Of a stretch of DNA of 64,000 bases, positions 1-12,238 are shown in pieces. The stretch is taken from the NCBI GenBank assembly GCA_911728435.2, contig OU452208.1, forward strand, positions 6,324,001 to 6,388,000, read 5' to 3'. Every line of letters starts with the position of its first letter. Position 1 is the stretch's first letter. The notes under the pieces are model-generated. The model did no database searches, was not told where the DNA came from, and saw nothing but the letters and a program-made list of their open reading frames with translations. The translations under genes were made by a program, and so were the position numbers. This stretch comes from Apoderus coryli. Its lineage: Eukaryota > Arthropoda > Insecta > Coleoptera > Attelabidae.

Positions 1-1020
1 CGCCAAATTTCCTGCATTAGTATTTTTCCACTTATAGCGAAGCACGCCAATAAATCCAGAGGATCGAATAAAGTCATAACAATTGGCGTTGCCTGAACTC
101 CCTAATAATACCGAAAACTGTAATTTTAACAGTAATAATCAATGTATTAATAATTCAAATTAGCATAATTATCAATAATTATGCTCAAGGCATAATAAAT
201 ATTAATAACAATAATTATTGAGAGCAATTTGTGTGGGTTATATCAGTTATAATTAATTATGGAAAACATACAAGATATAAAAGAGTTGGGGGACGTGCAG
301 ATATCTGTTACATCCTATCTAACTATCCAAGACCTAATGAAGTAACATATAATTTACTGAAAATGTTAATACACATAGAAGCAAGTACACCCACAGAGGC
401 ATTAATAATTGTTACCCCGTTTTCTCTATTTAATTTGGTTGTGTGTAAATGCACCAGAAAAATCCTACTAATTTTCAGCTCTACACAAATTAAACAAGTG
501 ACAATTAGCTTTTTTTATGTCTCTCCTCTTCTGATGTGTCGGTCTTTACTTCCACTATACTTTTGCCTCTCTCTCACTCTCTCTGTCAGTCATTCTCTAT
601 TTTCCGGCATGTCGCTTTTTCAAGTGTTTTTGTCGTGAAAGTTGCACATAGTAGCCCGTTTTTGGTTCGTTGCATACTTTAAATAATTGCCTAGACGAAA
701 GTCAAATAACAGCGAGTGTGTGGGCATATTTAACTAATTTTGAAAGTATGTTGGTACAAGACAAAGGCCCTGAAAAGTAGTTTTTCGAGCTTTATCTAAC
801 TAAATTATTTATTTATTTTTTACAAATTTGTTTAATAATGAAATAGAGTAGGCAGCTGTTTAAAATTAAAACCGTAATGATAAAGATAACACTGCCTGAA
901 AATTACTAAAGGAACTTGTCCTTAAATAGGTATAATTTTTATGACATGAAAATTACTGGCTTCACCTCATAGACAAGAGATTTTTAAAAAATTTAAACTT
1001 TTTGCCTACACTGAAAAAAA
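1..1020. other. AT-rich, nothing recognised
   Basis: No coding similarity or clear repeat recognised. A pyrimidine-rich stretch sits near 520-620. The open frame across 231-638 has no recognisable family signature. Confidence 0.5.
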
Positions 1021-1374
1021 GTTAATCAGTATAAGTCGTTATAGTCTCAATTAAAATCGTAAAAAAGCTTTTGGCGGCATACATCTATCAGTTTGGAGGC
1101 ATAGGCGTATCATTATTTTAGCGAAAATAAAAAATATATGTATAGTTTTTCCAATCGTAATATATAATGCTATAAAAAACCACAACCCCATATTCCTTTG
1201 TAAAGTCAATGCCGACCTCCGCCGTCCATAGGCGCGCCATTTTAACTTTTCATAACAATACCTATATGCCCTACGATATTTTAGAATCCTTTATGCTGCA
1301 GGGTCTATGGCCGGAAAAATGTGATCCACCAATTTTTTCCATATGTCAGTTTTGTCTAAATCAGAATTCTCTAG

Positions 1375-2282
1375 GATTACAGCGCTTAAATTCGGATTCT
1401 GATTGCATTTTTTCAACTGTTCGTTTAGACTGCCACAAACCAATTCTATCGGATTGAATATGCAGTAATATGGAGGTAAACGTAAATATACTATGGCCGT
1501 GTGTTTCGCAGATATTCTTTTTTAAAATTGTATCTTATGATATATTAAATTTTATACTTTAATATATCCTCCTTTTTTGTATTATTATTAGGTATTTCAT
1601 TTAACATTCGCGAATGATAAGACGCATTATCCATAACGATTACTGAACTTGGGGGAATATTAGGTACTAGCTGTTCAGCAAACCATTTTTCAAACAAATT
1701 TGCGGTCATGTCTTCGTGGAAGTCCACAGAAGACTGTCTTATGTTTTTGGCTGACAAGAGCAGTGCGTTGGGTACGAACCCATTTTCACTTCCCGCATGT
1801 AGAATTATAACCCGTTTTCCCCTTGAACATGGAGCATTTAAAGTACAATTTTGAATCATGTATACCCAACCATACTTCACAGTATCATACGTATCAACCC
1901 ACGTCTCGTCAAGATATATTATCGTTCTCTTTGACTCGTGGTACTCTTTTATTTTACGCAAATATTCCTCGCGCATTTCCGCTATACGGCGTGATTCCAT
2001 TATTAATAAACGGTTATTAATTTTCTTATATTTAAATACGCACTCTGATAAAATACCTCTTAAAGTTTCCAAAGATCGATAATTCGAAATCATTTCCAAA
2101 GTAGGGACTTTATTTTCTTTATAAAAATTATGAATTGTTCTTCGAATACATTCCTTTGAGGCATCGTCAATATTTTTAAATTTTTGATTTTTCCGTTTTC
2201 TTTTAACAGAGTGATCTACAACAATCCCTTTTGTGATAACTAGATTAATAGTAGAAACCGGAATCTTAGTTAATTCAAACAT
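1375..2282 (-). pseudogene. DD-E transposase remnant (IS630/Tc1/mariner-like)
   Basis: A 245-residue open frame starts at 2282 with an N-terminal helix-turn-helix-like region (KVPTLEMI). The catalytic core follows: IYLDETWVDT has the first Asp, VIVMDNASYHS the second. After a stop and frame change, the antisense of 1375-1500 continues with RLPPYYCIFNPIEL, which supplies the third acidic residue (Glu of NPIEL). The set makes this a DDE-superfamily transposase of the Tc1/mariner/IS630 group. Coding is broken near 1545, so the copy is inactive. A related copy lies at 38670-40250. The edge near 1020-1070 matches the far edge of that copy. Confidence 0.8.
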
Positions 2283-2299
2283 TCTTTTTATAATAAGTG

Positions 2300-3045
2300 T
2301 ATTCGTGACTTCATTATTTTCAGACCTGAACTGCGATGATAAGTATTTTTGCTCCTATAAATATTGATGCTTAAACTCCCAACGTGTTCCGCTCGTGTCG
2401 TATACCATCATAACCTATCGCGTCACATACAGTGACGGAAAAAGTTTCATCGACTTGAGGTGTGATTAAAAATTATTATGTAGATGAAGATCATGGTTAC
2501 AATATTCTGCCACCGTGTTTTACTGTCGGACACAAATTTTCTTCGTAAATTCCACATTAAGTCTTCGCCATACCATATGATGTCCATCCGATTATATTTA
2601 GATTAATCTGACAAAATAACACGTTGCCAAAAATTATTTGTTTAATTCATATTATATTTATTTGCAAACTCTAATCATTAACCCAATAGTTCTACCAGTC
2701 CCTGTAGTTACTTTTCTTATAAGGCGGCTTCCTTTGACAAGCATGATTTATTATACTAGTCTTGTATACGAGGGACAAATGTATAAAAAACACGCTGAAT
2801 TCGATGCCCATTGTAAAGGGGCATGGGAACGGATAGCCCCGGTAGAATCGGTAAGTTTATATATTATACATTAACTTTGGATATACTATACATATATTTG
2901 GTGTTTAAATAATTTTTTTGTAATGGGGTTTTATGAGCCCCAAATCATATTGATCGGATTGATGGCGGCAAACTGAGAACAGTATATCCTTGGGGTAACA
3001 AAACCAAGGTTATAAATCCTAAAAAAAGTACGATACAAACGACGC
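2300..3045. other. No gene; segment shared with 44.6 kb
   Basis: The stretch 2890-2985 resembles 44615-44715 (both hold AACTGAGAACAGTAT and a GGTTTTATGA segment), so it belongs to a dispersed repeat. A short open stretch at 2690-2852, ending at a GTAAGT, has no recognised similarity. Confidence 0.4.
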
Positions 3046-3046
3046 C

Positions 3047-4445
3047 CAATAATAATAATAATTATAATAATAAACTTTATTGACCATTCATCGGTATAAA
3101 AATATATACATTGGCAAGTCATACTGTTGTGTGTATATCACAAGTAAAAAATAAAAATAAAAACTAAACATACTTAAGTCAGTCACGAAAAGTAGGACGA
3201 TGCACATGATAAAATAAGACAAATACATAGAACGCATAAGTAAAAAATACAATATACAATGAGAAAAAAGAAAAAAATTCTGATGTCACGCATGAGGCAG
3301 GCGCGCCGGTCACAGTGTGCCAGAGCAGAACCCGACATACTCCTGCAACGTATAAAAACCCTTATCCACCAAGAGCAATTTCAGTTTATTTTTAAAAATA
3401 TTTAAAGATGCTGATGACTTAATTGAGGAGGGCAACACATTAAAATAGCTTATGCCAGAGTAGTGCGGCGACCTCTTGTAAAACTCATGATGAGGCCTAG
3501 GCAGCAAGAGCTGACTTCAGCCCCTGGTGGCGTAGTCATAGAGCGAGCCATTAGTTGATAAGAGGTGACGGTTCGTGAATGTATACACTAACAGCTTAAA
3601 CAAGTAGATACACTGTGCTGTTAAAATGCCTTCCTTTTTGAAGGTGCCCCTGCAGGAGAAGTTATAAGGTAGATTAAATATTGAACGTATTATTCTTTTT
3701 TGTATAACAAAAACACGATACATCTCGCAAGATCTACCCCAGGAGATTATGTTATATGCAATCGTTGAATAAACAAGGGCATAGTATATTGTTATCAAGG
3801 CTGCAGAGTTCATGTTCCCTTTCAATGAATACACTACAAAGGATTGCTGATTGAGCTTCTTACATACATTATCTATATGGTGTGACCAGCTCAATTTTCA
3901 GTCGACCGCAACACCCAGGAGCCTTACAGACAAAGACCAAGACAAGATGGCACCCCCCAAGTGCACATCAAAGTCCAGAGAAGGCTTATATCTGTTGAAC
4001 TGAATCAACACAGTCTTATTTCGGTTCACCATCAATCGGTTGGCACAACACCACAAGTCGAAGATCCGCAACGTAGATGAAATCTTTGTTTGTAGAACCT
4101 TAGGGTCCCTATCAGATATAACCAGAGACGTATAATCCGCATATATGAAGGGTTTGGCAAAGGAGAGTTGCTGAGGCAAGTCATTAACAAACAACAAGAA
4201 CAGAAGAGGGCCCAAAACACTACCCTGGGGAGTCCCCACATTTACATTCTCATACTCAGACAAATAAGAACTTATTCGGAAGCGAAATCTACGTTGATTT
4301 AAGTATGAGAAGATCCAGCTGTTCACGTTTTCCGAAGACCCATACAAGACAGCTTGGAGGACACAAAGTCTTTATCAACCCTATCAAATGCCCTAGACAA
4401 GTCAAAGAATAAGGCATATGTACAAATAATATACAAATAATGCTC
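3047..4445 (-). pseudogene. LINE 3' half, reverse transcriptase remnant (copy 1)
   Basis: Minus-strand non-LTR retrotransposon, 5'-truncated, with an (AAT)n microsatellite 3' tail at 3047-3075. RT motifs in order: FDLSRAFDRVDKDFV, NVGTPQGSVLGPLLFLLFVN and FIYADYTSLV. A post-RT region follows with SWSHHIDNVCKKLN, IISWGR, FTNRHLLSTNGSLYDYATRG, and HHEFYKRSPHYSGI near the C-terminus. The catalytic box that should be YADD reads YADY, and the frame shifts at least twice (near 4347 and 3897). Clade is CR1/Jockey-like by layout, with no RNase H. Inactive. Confidence 0.85.
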
Positions 4446-6080
4446 GTAAATGTTGCCGATCTTTTAAAGTGCTCCTGGTATTTCCAGCGGTTGCCTTTTA
4501 CTAATTTGACTCCCTCGTAAAGGTTAGGTGCCGTCATGAAGAGAAATAACTGTCCCTTATTTAAACTGTGCCATAGTAGTCCCCCACGAATCAAATCAAA
4601 AGTTTTATCAACATTACCAACCACCACTGGTTGTGTGCGTCACGAGCCATTCTTTATATAAGTGTAGGTACTATAATATCATTTACTAGTGTTACATCAG
4701 AATGATTGATTCATTTCTTTATCGCAAATAATCGACTGTGTCTATAGACAAAAAACAAACCTGCAAAAATCCAATACGATTAGATAGATATACAATAACA
4801 CTCATAATAGCTATTTCTTCGCATTATCAGGAAAGCTTTTATAGTAATCGTATAATCGAACACAGGATATTTGCATTGGGACGTGCCCCTTTTCATCCAT
4901 CTTGTGCTGCAAAGATTCGGGTTATGATTTTGACAGCCATCAAATGAATGGAAAATCCGATCCGCTCAAATCATCATAATAATAAAAGATGTCGGGAATA
5001 AGTCTGATGCTTTACATTATCTAATTACTATTATATTGTAACCGTGTTCGGATGGGGTTTACTTTACTTTATTATTGGCACGGGGTTGGAATGGAAATTT
5101 AATTATACAGAATATTATTTTATGTTATTCCGCGGGTCTAAAATTGATTTAAAAATTTGTTTATTTTATGTAACATTTCCAACTTTTGCCTCTTGTCACA
5201 CCCGGTATATTGTAATAAAAATATTGCATCCGGTCGAACTAGCTATTTCACGCTGATTAATAATTATTAAAAAGTTCATCAAAGTTTATACAAGTTCATG
5301 ACTTTAGCATCGGTATTGTACCTAATAGACAAATTGCAAATTCAACAACAAAACGGTACGACCGACGGTAAGAATAGACAATTTGATTGGTCTATATTTG
5401 TAAGAGTGGTAAAAAGTAAAGTTATAAATATTGTTGTAACAGGAACTTACAGGGATTTTTTTATTTGCAATGATGATAATTGTAATGTAAGTACCAATTG
5501 TTAATTATAATAATTGTTAATTTTTTTGAGACTTGTCCTTTTTATTAAATTGATCTTTTTTTGTACATTCTTTAAATATTTAAATAAATAATAGTTAGTA
5601 AAATTCATTTGACTTTCCTTTTTATTTTTAAATAATTTTCTAAATTCAATCAAATAACTATTAACTGAGAGACGCCGTTCAAATACAGACCGCCACTCGT
5701 TTACGAGGGAGAATCAATAAGATCCTCTTTCGTGAGCGTGATGTAAGTGGGCGATCCTCGAGTAAGCTCAACAAACGAGTTAATTCTTAATTATTATAAT
5801 TATTAATAGGTTTTAATACTTATTTTTTTCCCATTAAATTGATTGTCATATTCTTAATAGTTTATTTTATTGTGGCACTCTTTCCTTTCCTTTTATTCAA
5901 ATGATACAGCGATTTTTTCAGAACTTAATCTAGATAGTATTCAGCGTATGCTTGAAACTCTATCCCATCTCGCTCCAGTCCTGTTAGCAGGTCGTCCACC
6001 AGAAGTGACCACAGGATAGATATAACAAGAGGTGTGAAGGACAAACAAAATATGTTTGATTGGAAGGTTAAACCAGCACA
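4446..6080. other. No gene recognised
   Basis: AT-rich sequence with short open frames lacking family signatures (for example near 5044-5256 and 5298-5504). 5670-5775 is somewhat richer in CpG but unrecognised. Confidence 0.4.
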
Positions 6081-6084
6081 TTTA

Positions 6085-6165
6085 CTTAGAGATTCTCAAG
6101 TGGCCGCCGAGATCCCCTGACTTATTGGAATATTGGACTTCTTTTTATGGAGTCCTAATGATGCA
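6085..6165 (+). pseudogene. Tiny mariner-type transposase C-terminal remnant
   Basis: A few codons read SGRRDPL or, in another frame, PRSPDL followed by a Trp/Phe-rich stretch and GVL. This resembles the WPPRSPDLxxxDFFLWG block around the third catalytic Asp of mariner-type transposases. Very short, broken in frame, and uncertain. Confidence 0.3.
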
Positions 6166-6189
6166 GCAATATTAACTCTTTAACTAAAC

Positions 6190-8042
6190 TTCTTCTTCTT
6201 AAAATGCCGTACACCTCTAGTGCGTTGGCGACTATCTCATCATAACAAGGGTCCTTGCTTCCGCAGCGCGACAGAGTTCGCCCGTATTGCTAATGCCTGT
6301 CCAGTTCTTGATGTTTCTCAACCAGGACATCTGTTTACGTCCTACTCCTCTCTTCCCTTCAATTTTTCCTTGGAGAATTATCTGTGGTATTTTGTACTTC
6401 TCTCCTCGTAGTATGTGGCCCAGGTATCCAATTTTCCGCTTCTTGATTATGTTGAACAGTTCTCTTTCGAATCCCGCCCTTCTAAGAACGTCTTCATTTC
6501 GAACTCGGTCTACCCACGATATACGTAGCATCCTTTTTAGACACCACATTTCAAAAGCCTCAAGCTTGTTTATCGACCGGATCTTCAGAGTCCATGTTTC
6601 CATTCCATATAACAGGATGGACCAGACGTAACACTGCACCATTCTGCATCTTAATTTGAGGGACAATGTCAGGTTGCAAAGAAAGGGTCTTAGGCTTGTG
6701 AAAGCTTGCCTCGCTTGTTGTATGCGACAGCAAATTTCCTGTTCGGGATTCCATTGTTCATTTATGTTGGTTCCAAGGTACTTAAAGTTTTGCACTCGTT
6801 CAATAGGTTGGTCTTCCAAGTTTAACACAGCATTTTGAGGAGGGTTTCTGCTTACTATCATGTACTTTGTCTTTTGTATGTTTATTTTGAGACCATTCCC
6901 CTTTCCAACTGTATTTATCTGTTCCAGCATTATTTGTAAGTCCTCTTCACTGTCAGCAATGATTACGGTGTCGTCTGCATACCGTATGTTGTTAATTGGT
7001 ATACCATTTACTTTAATCCCACACTCTAAGTCTTCCAGCGCCTCAGAAAATATATTTTCGACGTATAAGTTAAATAGTATTGGTGACAGTATGCACCCTT
7101 GTCGAACCCCCTTTAGAACTTTAAATTCGTCTGTTGTTAGTGATTTCTCAAATCTTACACAGGCTTTTTGATTCCAGTATAGATTTTGGATGATTCTGAT
7201 ATCTTTTGCGTCAATATTGGCATTGTGCAGAAGTTTCAACAAGGTGTCATGTCTAACATTGTCGAAGGCCTTCTCGTAATCAATAAACAGCATATATACG
7301 TCTTTTCGTTGGTCTAAGCTGTTTTGTACTAAAGTATTCAGGCAGAAAACGGCTTCACGAGTCCCCATTCCGCTTTTAAAACCAAACTGTGTGTCTCCGC
7401 TTAGATCTTCTAGTTTATTGAACATTCTAGAGTGTAGAATACGAAGGAATACCTTCAGCAGATGACTCATTAGGCATCATTACATTTCGTGGCGTTGGTC
7501 GTCTTTGGGATCATTACGAACGTTGATCGAAGCCAATCAGATGGAATGTGGCCAGTGTCATATATGCGATTGAACAAATTCACTAGCATTTCTACATTTT
7601 CTTCGTCTAACAACTTAATTGCTTCTACGGTGATGTCATCTGGTCCTGGGGCTTTGTACATCTTGGTTGACTTGATGGCATATATCACTTCGCTTTTAAT
7701 TATAGAGGGCCCCGACAAATTATCAGAGTGCAGCGTATGCACCGGCTGCTGTGGTCTTATATCATTGAAAAGGTTTTCCGCGTATTTTTTCCATGTCGTT
7801 GCTAGTTCTTCTTCTGTTGTTATATACTCATTTTGATCATTCCGTATTCGACTTTTGTGTTATTTTCTGTATATATGTGATATTTCTTTTACTTTTTTGT
7901 GCAATCCAAATGAATCACCTCTTGTTTGTAACTGTTCTATTTCAATACATCTTTCTTCCATCCATAGTTCCTTTGCTTCTTTGATCTTCCTTCTTATTTC
8001 CTTGTGAGTATCCTTATATTTCTCTTGATTTCCCTGGATTTT
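6190..8042 (-). pseudogene. RTE-type LINE, reverse transcriptase nearly intact
   Basis: Two minus frames, 7742-7470 and 7470-6232, are separated by a short deletion that removes the residues after KCND. Upstream codons back to about 8042 are readable in broken frames (IQGNQEKYKD, NDQNEYITTEEELA). RT landmarks: YKAPGPDDITVEAIK fingers, DYEKAFDNVRHDTL palm, GVRQGCILSPILFNLYVEN, and NIRYADDTVIIADS with the catalytic YADD intact. The thumb and C-terminal zone has YVWSILLYGMETWTL, LKRMLRISW and GYLGHILRG. No RNase H is present. The 3' end runs into a CTTCTTCTT repeat (AAG units on the coding strand) at about 6190. The endonuclease is missing, so the copy is 5'-truncated. Confidence 0.9.
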
Positions 8043-9205
8043 ATATAACTAAACTAAAACAGTTTAAATACCGAATAAAATGTTAGTTAATAAAGATAAA
8101 GTAATTTGTTTGGACTCTGCTTATAAAATAGAAACCTGAACCCATAGTTATTATTCATCTTTTCAATAACATCAAACAAAATCTGTTGCGAATAACTTAA
8201 AAAACAAATGCGCAGATTTGCGTGAAATTCTCTGCCATCCATTTAAATTTAGGATTATTATTAGTGCGCTTACGCTTTTGCAATCTTCGTGTTTCCAGCA
8301 TAAATATTGAATTTTCTTTTCCATTCTAATATGCTATATAATTAGTTTGAATATAATAAACTCCGCATTTATTTTCCCCCATAACGATATCTCCCTACTC
8401 TCCGCATTACAGCGTAGACTAGAAAGTCGGAGAAAACTCGACAACGACTCAATGGTAAATATCTTTGCAATGGAAATTAGCAAGAATATTTATGAGCCTC
8501 AGTGGATTGTATGGACGTAGAGAAAATAGCATACGGATACTGGTTTTATGTTTGTTAATAAAGATTGACTTCCAGTTTCCAAAAAGAAATACAACACAAT
8601 ACAAATACATCAGTAAAATAACACAACAGATGATGTTCCGTGCAACTTAAGCTCAACCAAAACAAACTCATCACCATAAGGCTTGTTACAAGAATTTTCC
8701 TCAAGAATTATAACGGAATATCATTAAGGAATTTAAGATTAATAAAAATCTCCCACTGAATTCGATAACAGCCATAGAATTAGGCAAAGAATTGACTGAA
8801 AAAATCCGATTGTGCAATTATTATTATTGACTTTCTCGATTGATTCAAGCATGCAATAAATTGTATCGTTAACTGAACTTTGCAGGTGTATTTCAGTTGT
8901 TGATTCAGAAATCAGACCATCTCTGTAACATCTCCCAGTTATTGCTTCATGATTTGGTAATGCAATGCAGAACTTTTTATATTGGAATTTCATAGGATAT
9001 GTTTAACATAATATAAAGCATAAGATAAATCTTCAGGATTCAAACGGGAACGAAGTTTTAAAGTTTTTCTTTTCATGGCGACGATAATTTTAAAATTACC
9101 AAATTTTTATTTCGATCCAGGATTTGTTTTGATGACATATGACATTTAACTATAAATATATGACCATTATATGGATGACAAATAACAATAAAACAACATT
9201 ATAAT
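8043..9205. other. No gene recognised
   Basis: AT-rich. An 84-codon minus frame at 8739-8993 (contains IALPNHEAITGRC) is not recognised and has no supporting context. Confidence 0.4.
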
Positions 9206-9210
9206 TTAGA

Positions 9211-9745
9211 TAATTATTGGGTTTTTCTCTTCGCGAGTGCTTCATCTGAGTGTAGTGTCTATTTGTTCACAATCGTTATCTTCTATATCTTCTTCAACTA
9301 CTTCAGCTACCTGATCAGGATTATTTTCGGAGTTTGAAGGAACATCATCTTCAGAGGAACAACTATTGACTTCTGCAGTTGGTGCACAGTTGACTCCCGG
9401 CCGTTTCTTCTTCAACAAGTCGTATTTACTTTGAAGAGCATTATTGTTTAAAAGCACTTTTCCTGGATTGATGAGTCATGAAGGAATTGCTGTTCCATTG
9501 GTAGATTTTCTTTGGTAAGTGAATAATAATTCATGTGGTGTTGCCGTCGTGGACGTGCACAATAAAGATCGAATGGGATGCAATGCATCTGGGAGAACTA
9601 GTTCCCAATCTGAAGGTTTATGATTTCTAGATTATAGAGCTAAATTAATAGATTTCCAAATAAGGCCATTATAGCGTTTTGCTTGAGGATTGTAGGGAGT
9701 TGTTCTACTATTGCTTGGGAAACCAATCTGTGACAACGAAAGGAA
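9211..9745 (-). pseudogene. Ty3/Gypsy integrase C-terminal remnant
   Basis: A single minus frame runs about 175 codons with two or three stops. It reads SRTTPYNPQAKRYNGLIW, SDWELVLPDALHPIRSLLC, ATPHELLFTYQRKSTNG, then LINPGKVLLNN and an acidic tail ending near TLR and STR. This matches the last part of the integrase core and the C-terminal tail of Gypsy-type pol (RSTPYHPxGNGxxER, DWExxLPxALHSIR, TPHERFF). The expected catalytic Glu region reads KRYN instead of a GNGxxERYN-like motif. In-frame stops and absence of the rest of pol show a decayed fragment. No LTRs were seen next to it. Confidence 0.8.
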
Positions 9746-11901
9746 TGCGAACAAAAAAATCCTATATTGAACGCCCCCGTATATGTGCGACTTAAACCCA
9801 ATAGAGTCAACTTACGCAAAACTTAAATTAAATATATAAGAACCCGCAATACAACCGAAAATTTCAAGCTAACTACATTAAAACAAGTTTTTAATATCCA
9901 GTAATGATAGGAATAGTTTTTGCCGACATGTTAAGGAGTTGGCAGAAGAATTTTGGAGGAAATTGAGCACATTATAATAACTTTAGGACAAGATGACGAC
10001 AGCGAGACTGATGATAATGATGATGCTCAAGTTGACGAAATCTAACAGATTGTCACGTTCTATAAAGTAATACTAATTATGGTCGTTATATTTAATCGAA
10101 ATATTTAAAACAGTTAATTATAGTTTCTAAACGTGACTTAAAGCAACAAAAAGATCCAAGATATTTTAATTATTTTTTAAGTGTTAAGTTGTTTTAGATT
10201 TTTTTGTTTAAATGAAGAAAGATTACCAAAGAATTTAAGTTATTTCGTTAAGTTGTTTTAGAATGTTTTTGTTTTTTATTTTCATTTTTGGTATGCAAAC
10301 TTTAATACATATTTTAAATAAAATAAATAATTAATTAAATAAATAAAATACTTCTTGGGTGTTACAGCTTAATAGCAGTAGGTGCTTTTACCAAACACGT
10401 GAAGAATTTTTCATTAATTTTAATTTTTTAGTAACACATAATTGTTATTATTAGATATGTCAATTTTAAGGAATATACCAGTCGTATTTAAGGTATGGTA
10501 GATTTATAAAAATGAACGAAAAACGCAATAATTGGGGATACAGGATATGAAAAAGGCACAGAGGCGTCCCAAATATGCTTGTACGTAACTTTAAGATTGT
10601 TTTTGTACCTATCCACAGCACCAAAACAGGTATTTATTTCAAAGTAATAGCAGTACTTTATAGTGCTTTTTTCTTTATTTTCTTCGTAGAAAAAGTTATT
10701 CACCTCCTTCTCACTCTTTAATTTCGTTTTTGTAGATCTAAATATATTAATAAAATACATAATTTTATCAAAGTCATTGACGTTTGGAAAATAGTAGATG
10801 TAAAAGTTTAAAAAAGCAATTTTCAATATAGGTAGCGCTGTTGTTCGGCCGTCACGTCGCTGGAAATCTTATGAAATGAGCTATGTTTTATTACAAGTGC
10901 ATTCCCGTTACCGACGCCACGTGAATGAGGATAAATAAGGATTTGATGAAAGATTATTTAAATATTGAGCTCACATATGCAAACGGAAATCTCCAATACC
11001 TTTAAAATCTTTATTTAATCTTTCCATTTAAAGTAACGAAATAGATGGTTACTTCCGGTATAACCGAACGTAATATGAACCCGGAAATATTACACCAATA
11101 TAGAACCTTCTCGATAATACCGAACCTATAAGTTTCAGAAACTCTTTTGCGGTTCCGGAGAACTTTGAATAGGCCACTTACGATGAATCACCTTTTTTAA
11201 CTATATTTCTTTCAATATCTATAAAACTTGTCACCAGATAAAATTTACATTCCTCCTTCTTTAAGCCAACGTGTTTCTAACAAAGATATGCATTTATCTT
11301 TCCACTTTGGACTGAAAATATACAATACATCATACACTAAAACACTGAACAGTTAAAGTTGCTTCTCTTGTTTGTCAGAAATTGTTCCACACCAAATATA
11401 CTTCCTTCTCCCGCAGTTATGATGACGATCGTTAATATTTCACAATATGAAAAGCGAAAACTTTTAATACGGATCCAAACGGAAAACTTTCCCTTCTCGA
11501 ATATGATGGTGTTGATTATTATTATTATTATGAAGGAAACAGACCGCTCGATCTTCGAACACATTGTTTATTTTGTGTTGTCTTCCTCTTCTTTTGTTTC
11601 TTTTGTCTACAGGAAAAGCATCGTTCTTATTGTTTATTACTTTATTATAATGAATAACTAACTGTTAAGTCACTCCACTTGTTGTTACGTTGAGAGAACA
11701 ATAGTTAGTTTAGTGTATTTTAATATGCTTATTCAAATTTCCAACAAGGAACCAGCCCAGTGTTGTCTCCAAACGCACTCTACAATGCCATTCCAAGAAG
11801 AATAGTCAAGTATACAAATGGGTCACAAACCCAAGCATCCTCACATGAGCAGAAGGCAAAAAACAAAAAAAGGTAAAAACTTACTTCAAATATATGCGTA
11901 C
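9746..11901. other. Downstream of the Fn3 exon; nothing recognised
   Basis: This stretch should hold the intron after the Fn3 exon. I searched the minus strand by eye for a phase-1 transmembrane exon and found none. The 112-codon minus frame at 10488-10826 is Lys/Tyr/Phe-rich with no family signature. An ATT repeat lies at 11515-11530. Confidence 0.4.
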
Positions 11902-12201
11902 CTGTTCTTTTTTCCGCATCTCTTAATGTCACTCCTTCAAAAACAACTGGACTACTACGTCCTTTGGAATTGACAGCAAAAACAGCCAATCTGAAGGTAA
12001 CATCCGGTTCCAAGTTATCGAGGAAGAAATACGGTTCCGTAAACGAGGTGATATTGTAACGTGGTGTAATGGAATTTGCTGTATACAATTCCAGAAGAAA
12101 ATGTTGTGGAAGTCCACCATCGAAACCAGACAGGCAGAAAATTTCTACAGAATTACTGGTCTGATTTGTTAGTGTGCAGTTCTTTACTGGAAACGGTTTA
12201 C
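11902..12201 (-). CDS. Sidestep-like exon: fibronectin type III domain
   Basis: Exon of 300 bp. The acceptor is GATTTTAG before GTAAACC and the donor is ACAG then GTACGC. Two bases complete a Gly, then 99 codons follow, then one base. The peptide starts KPFPVKNCTLTNQT and contains SVEIFCLSGFDGGLPQHFLL and the EPYFFLDNLEPDVTF strand. It ends VNSKGRSSPVVFEGVTLR and AEKRT, just before where the family has its transmembrane helix. The disulphide-like NC..FC pair and GFDGGLPQ are typical of the single Sidestep Fn3 domain. The next exon would start in phase 1. The intron before it ends with a LINE tail only 38 nt from this acceptor. Confidence 0.94.
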
Positions 12202-12238
12202 CTAAAATCAAGATATTAAATATTGTCGTTTTAGAATT

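Noticed and set aside
231..638. 135-codon open frame on the plus strand
   Set aside because: No family resemblance, low-complexity Ser/Leu-rich end, no splice or promoter context.
10488..10826. 112-codon minus-strand open frame considered as the missing sidestep transmembrane exon
   Set aside because: No hydrophobic span with basic stop-transfer, no phase-1 acceptor, composition typical of translated AT-rich DNA.
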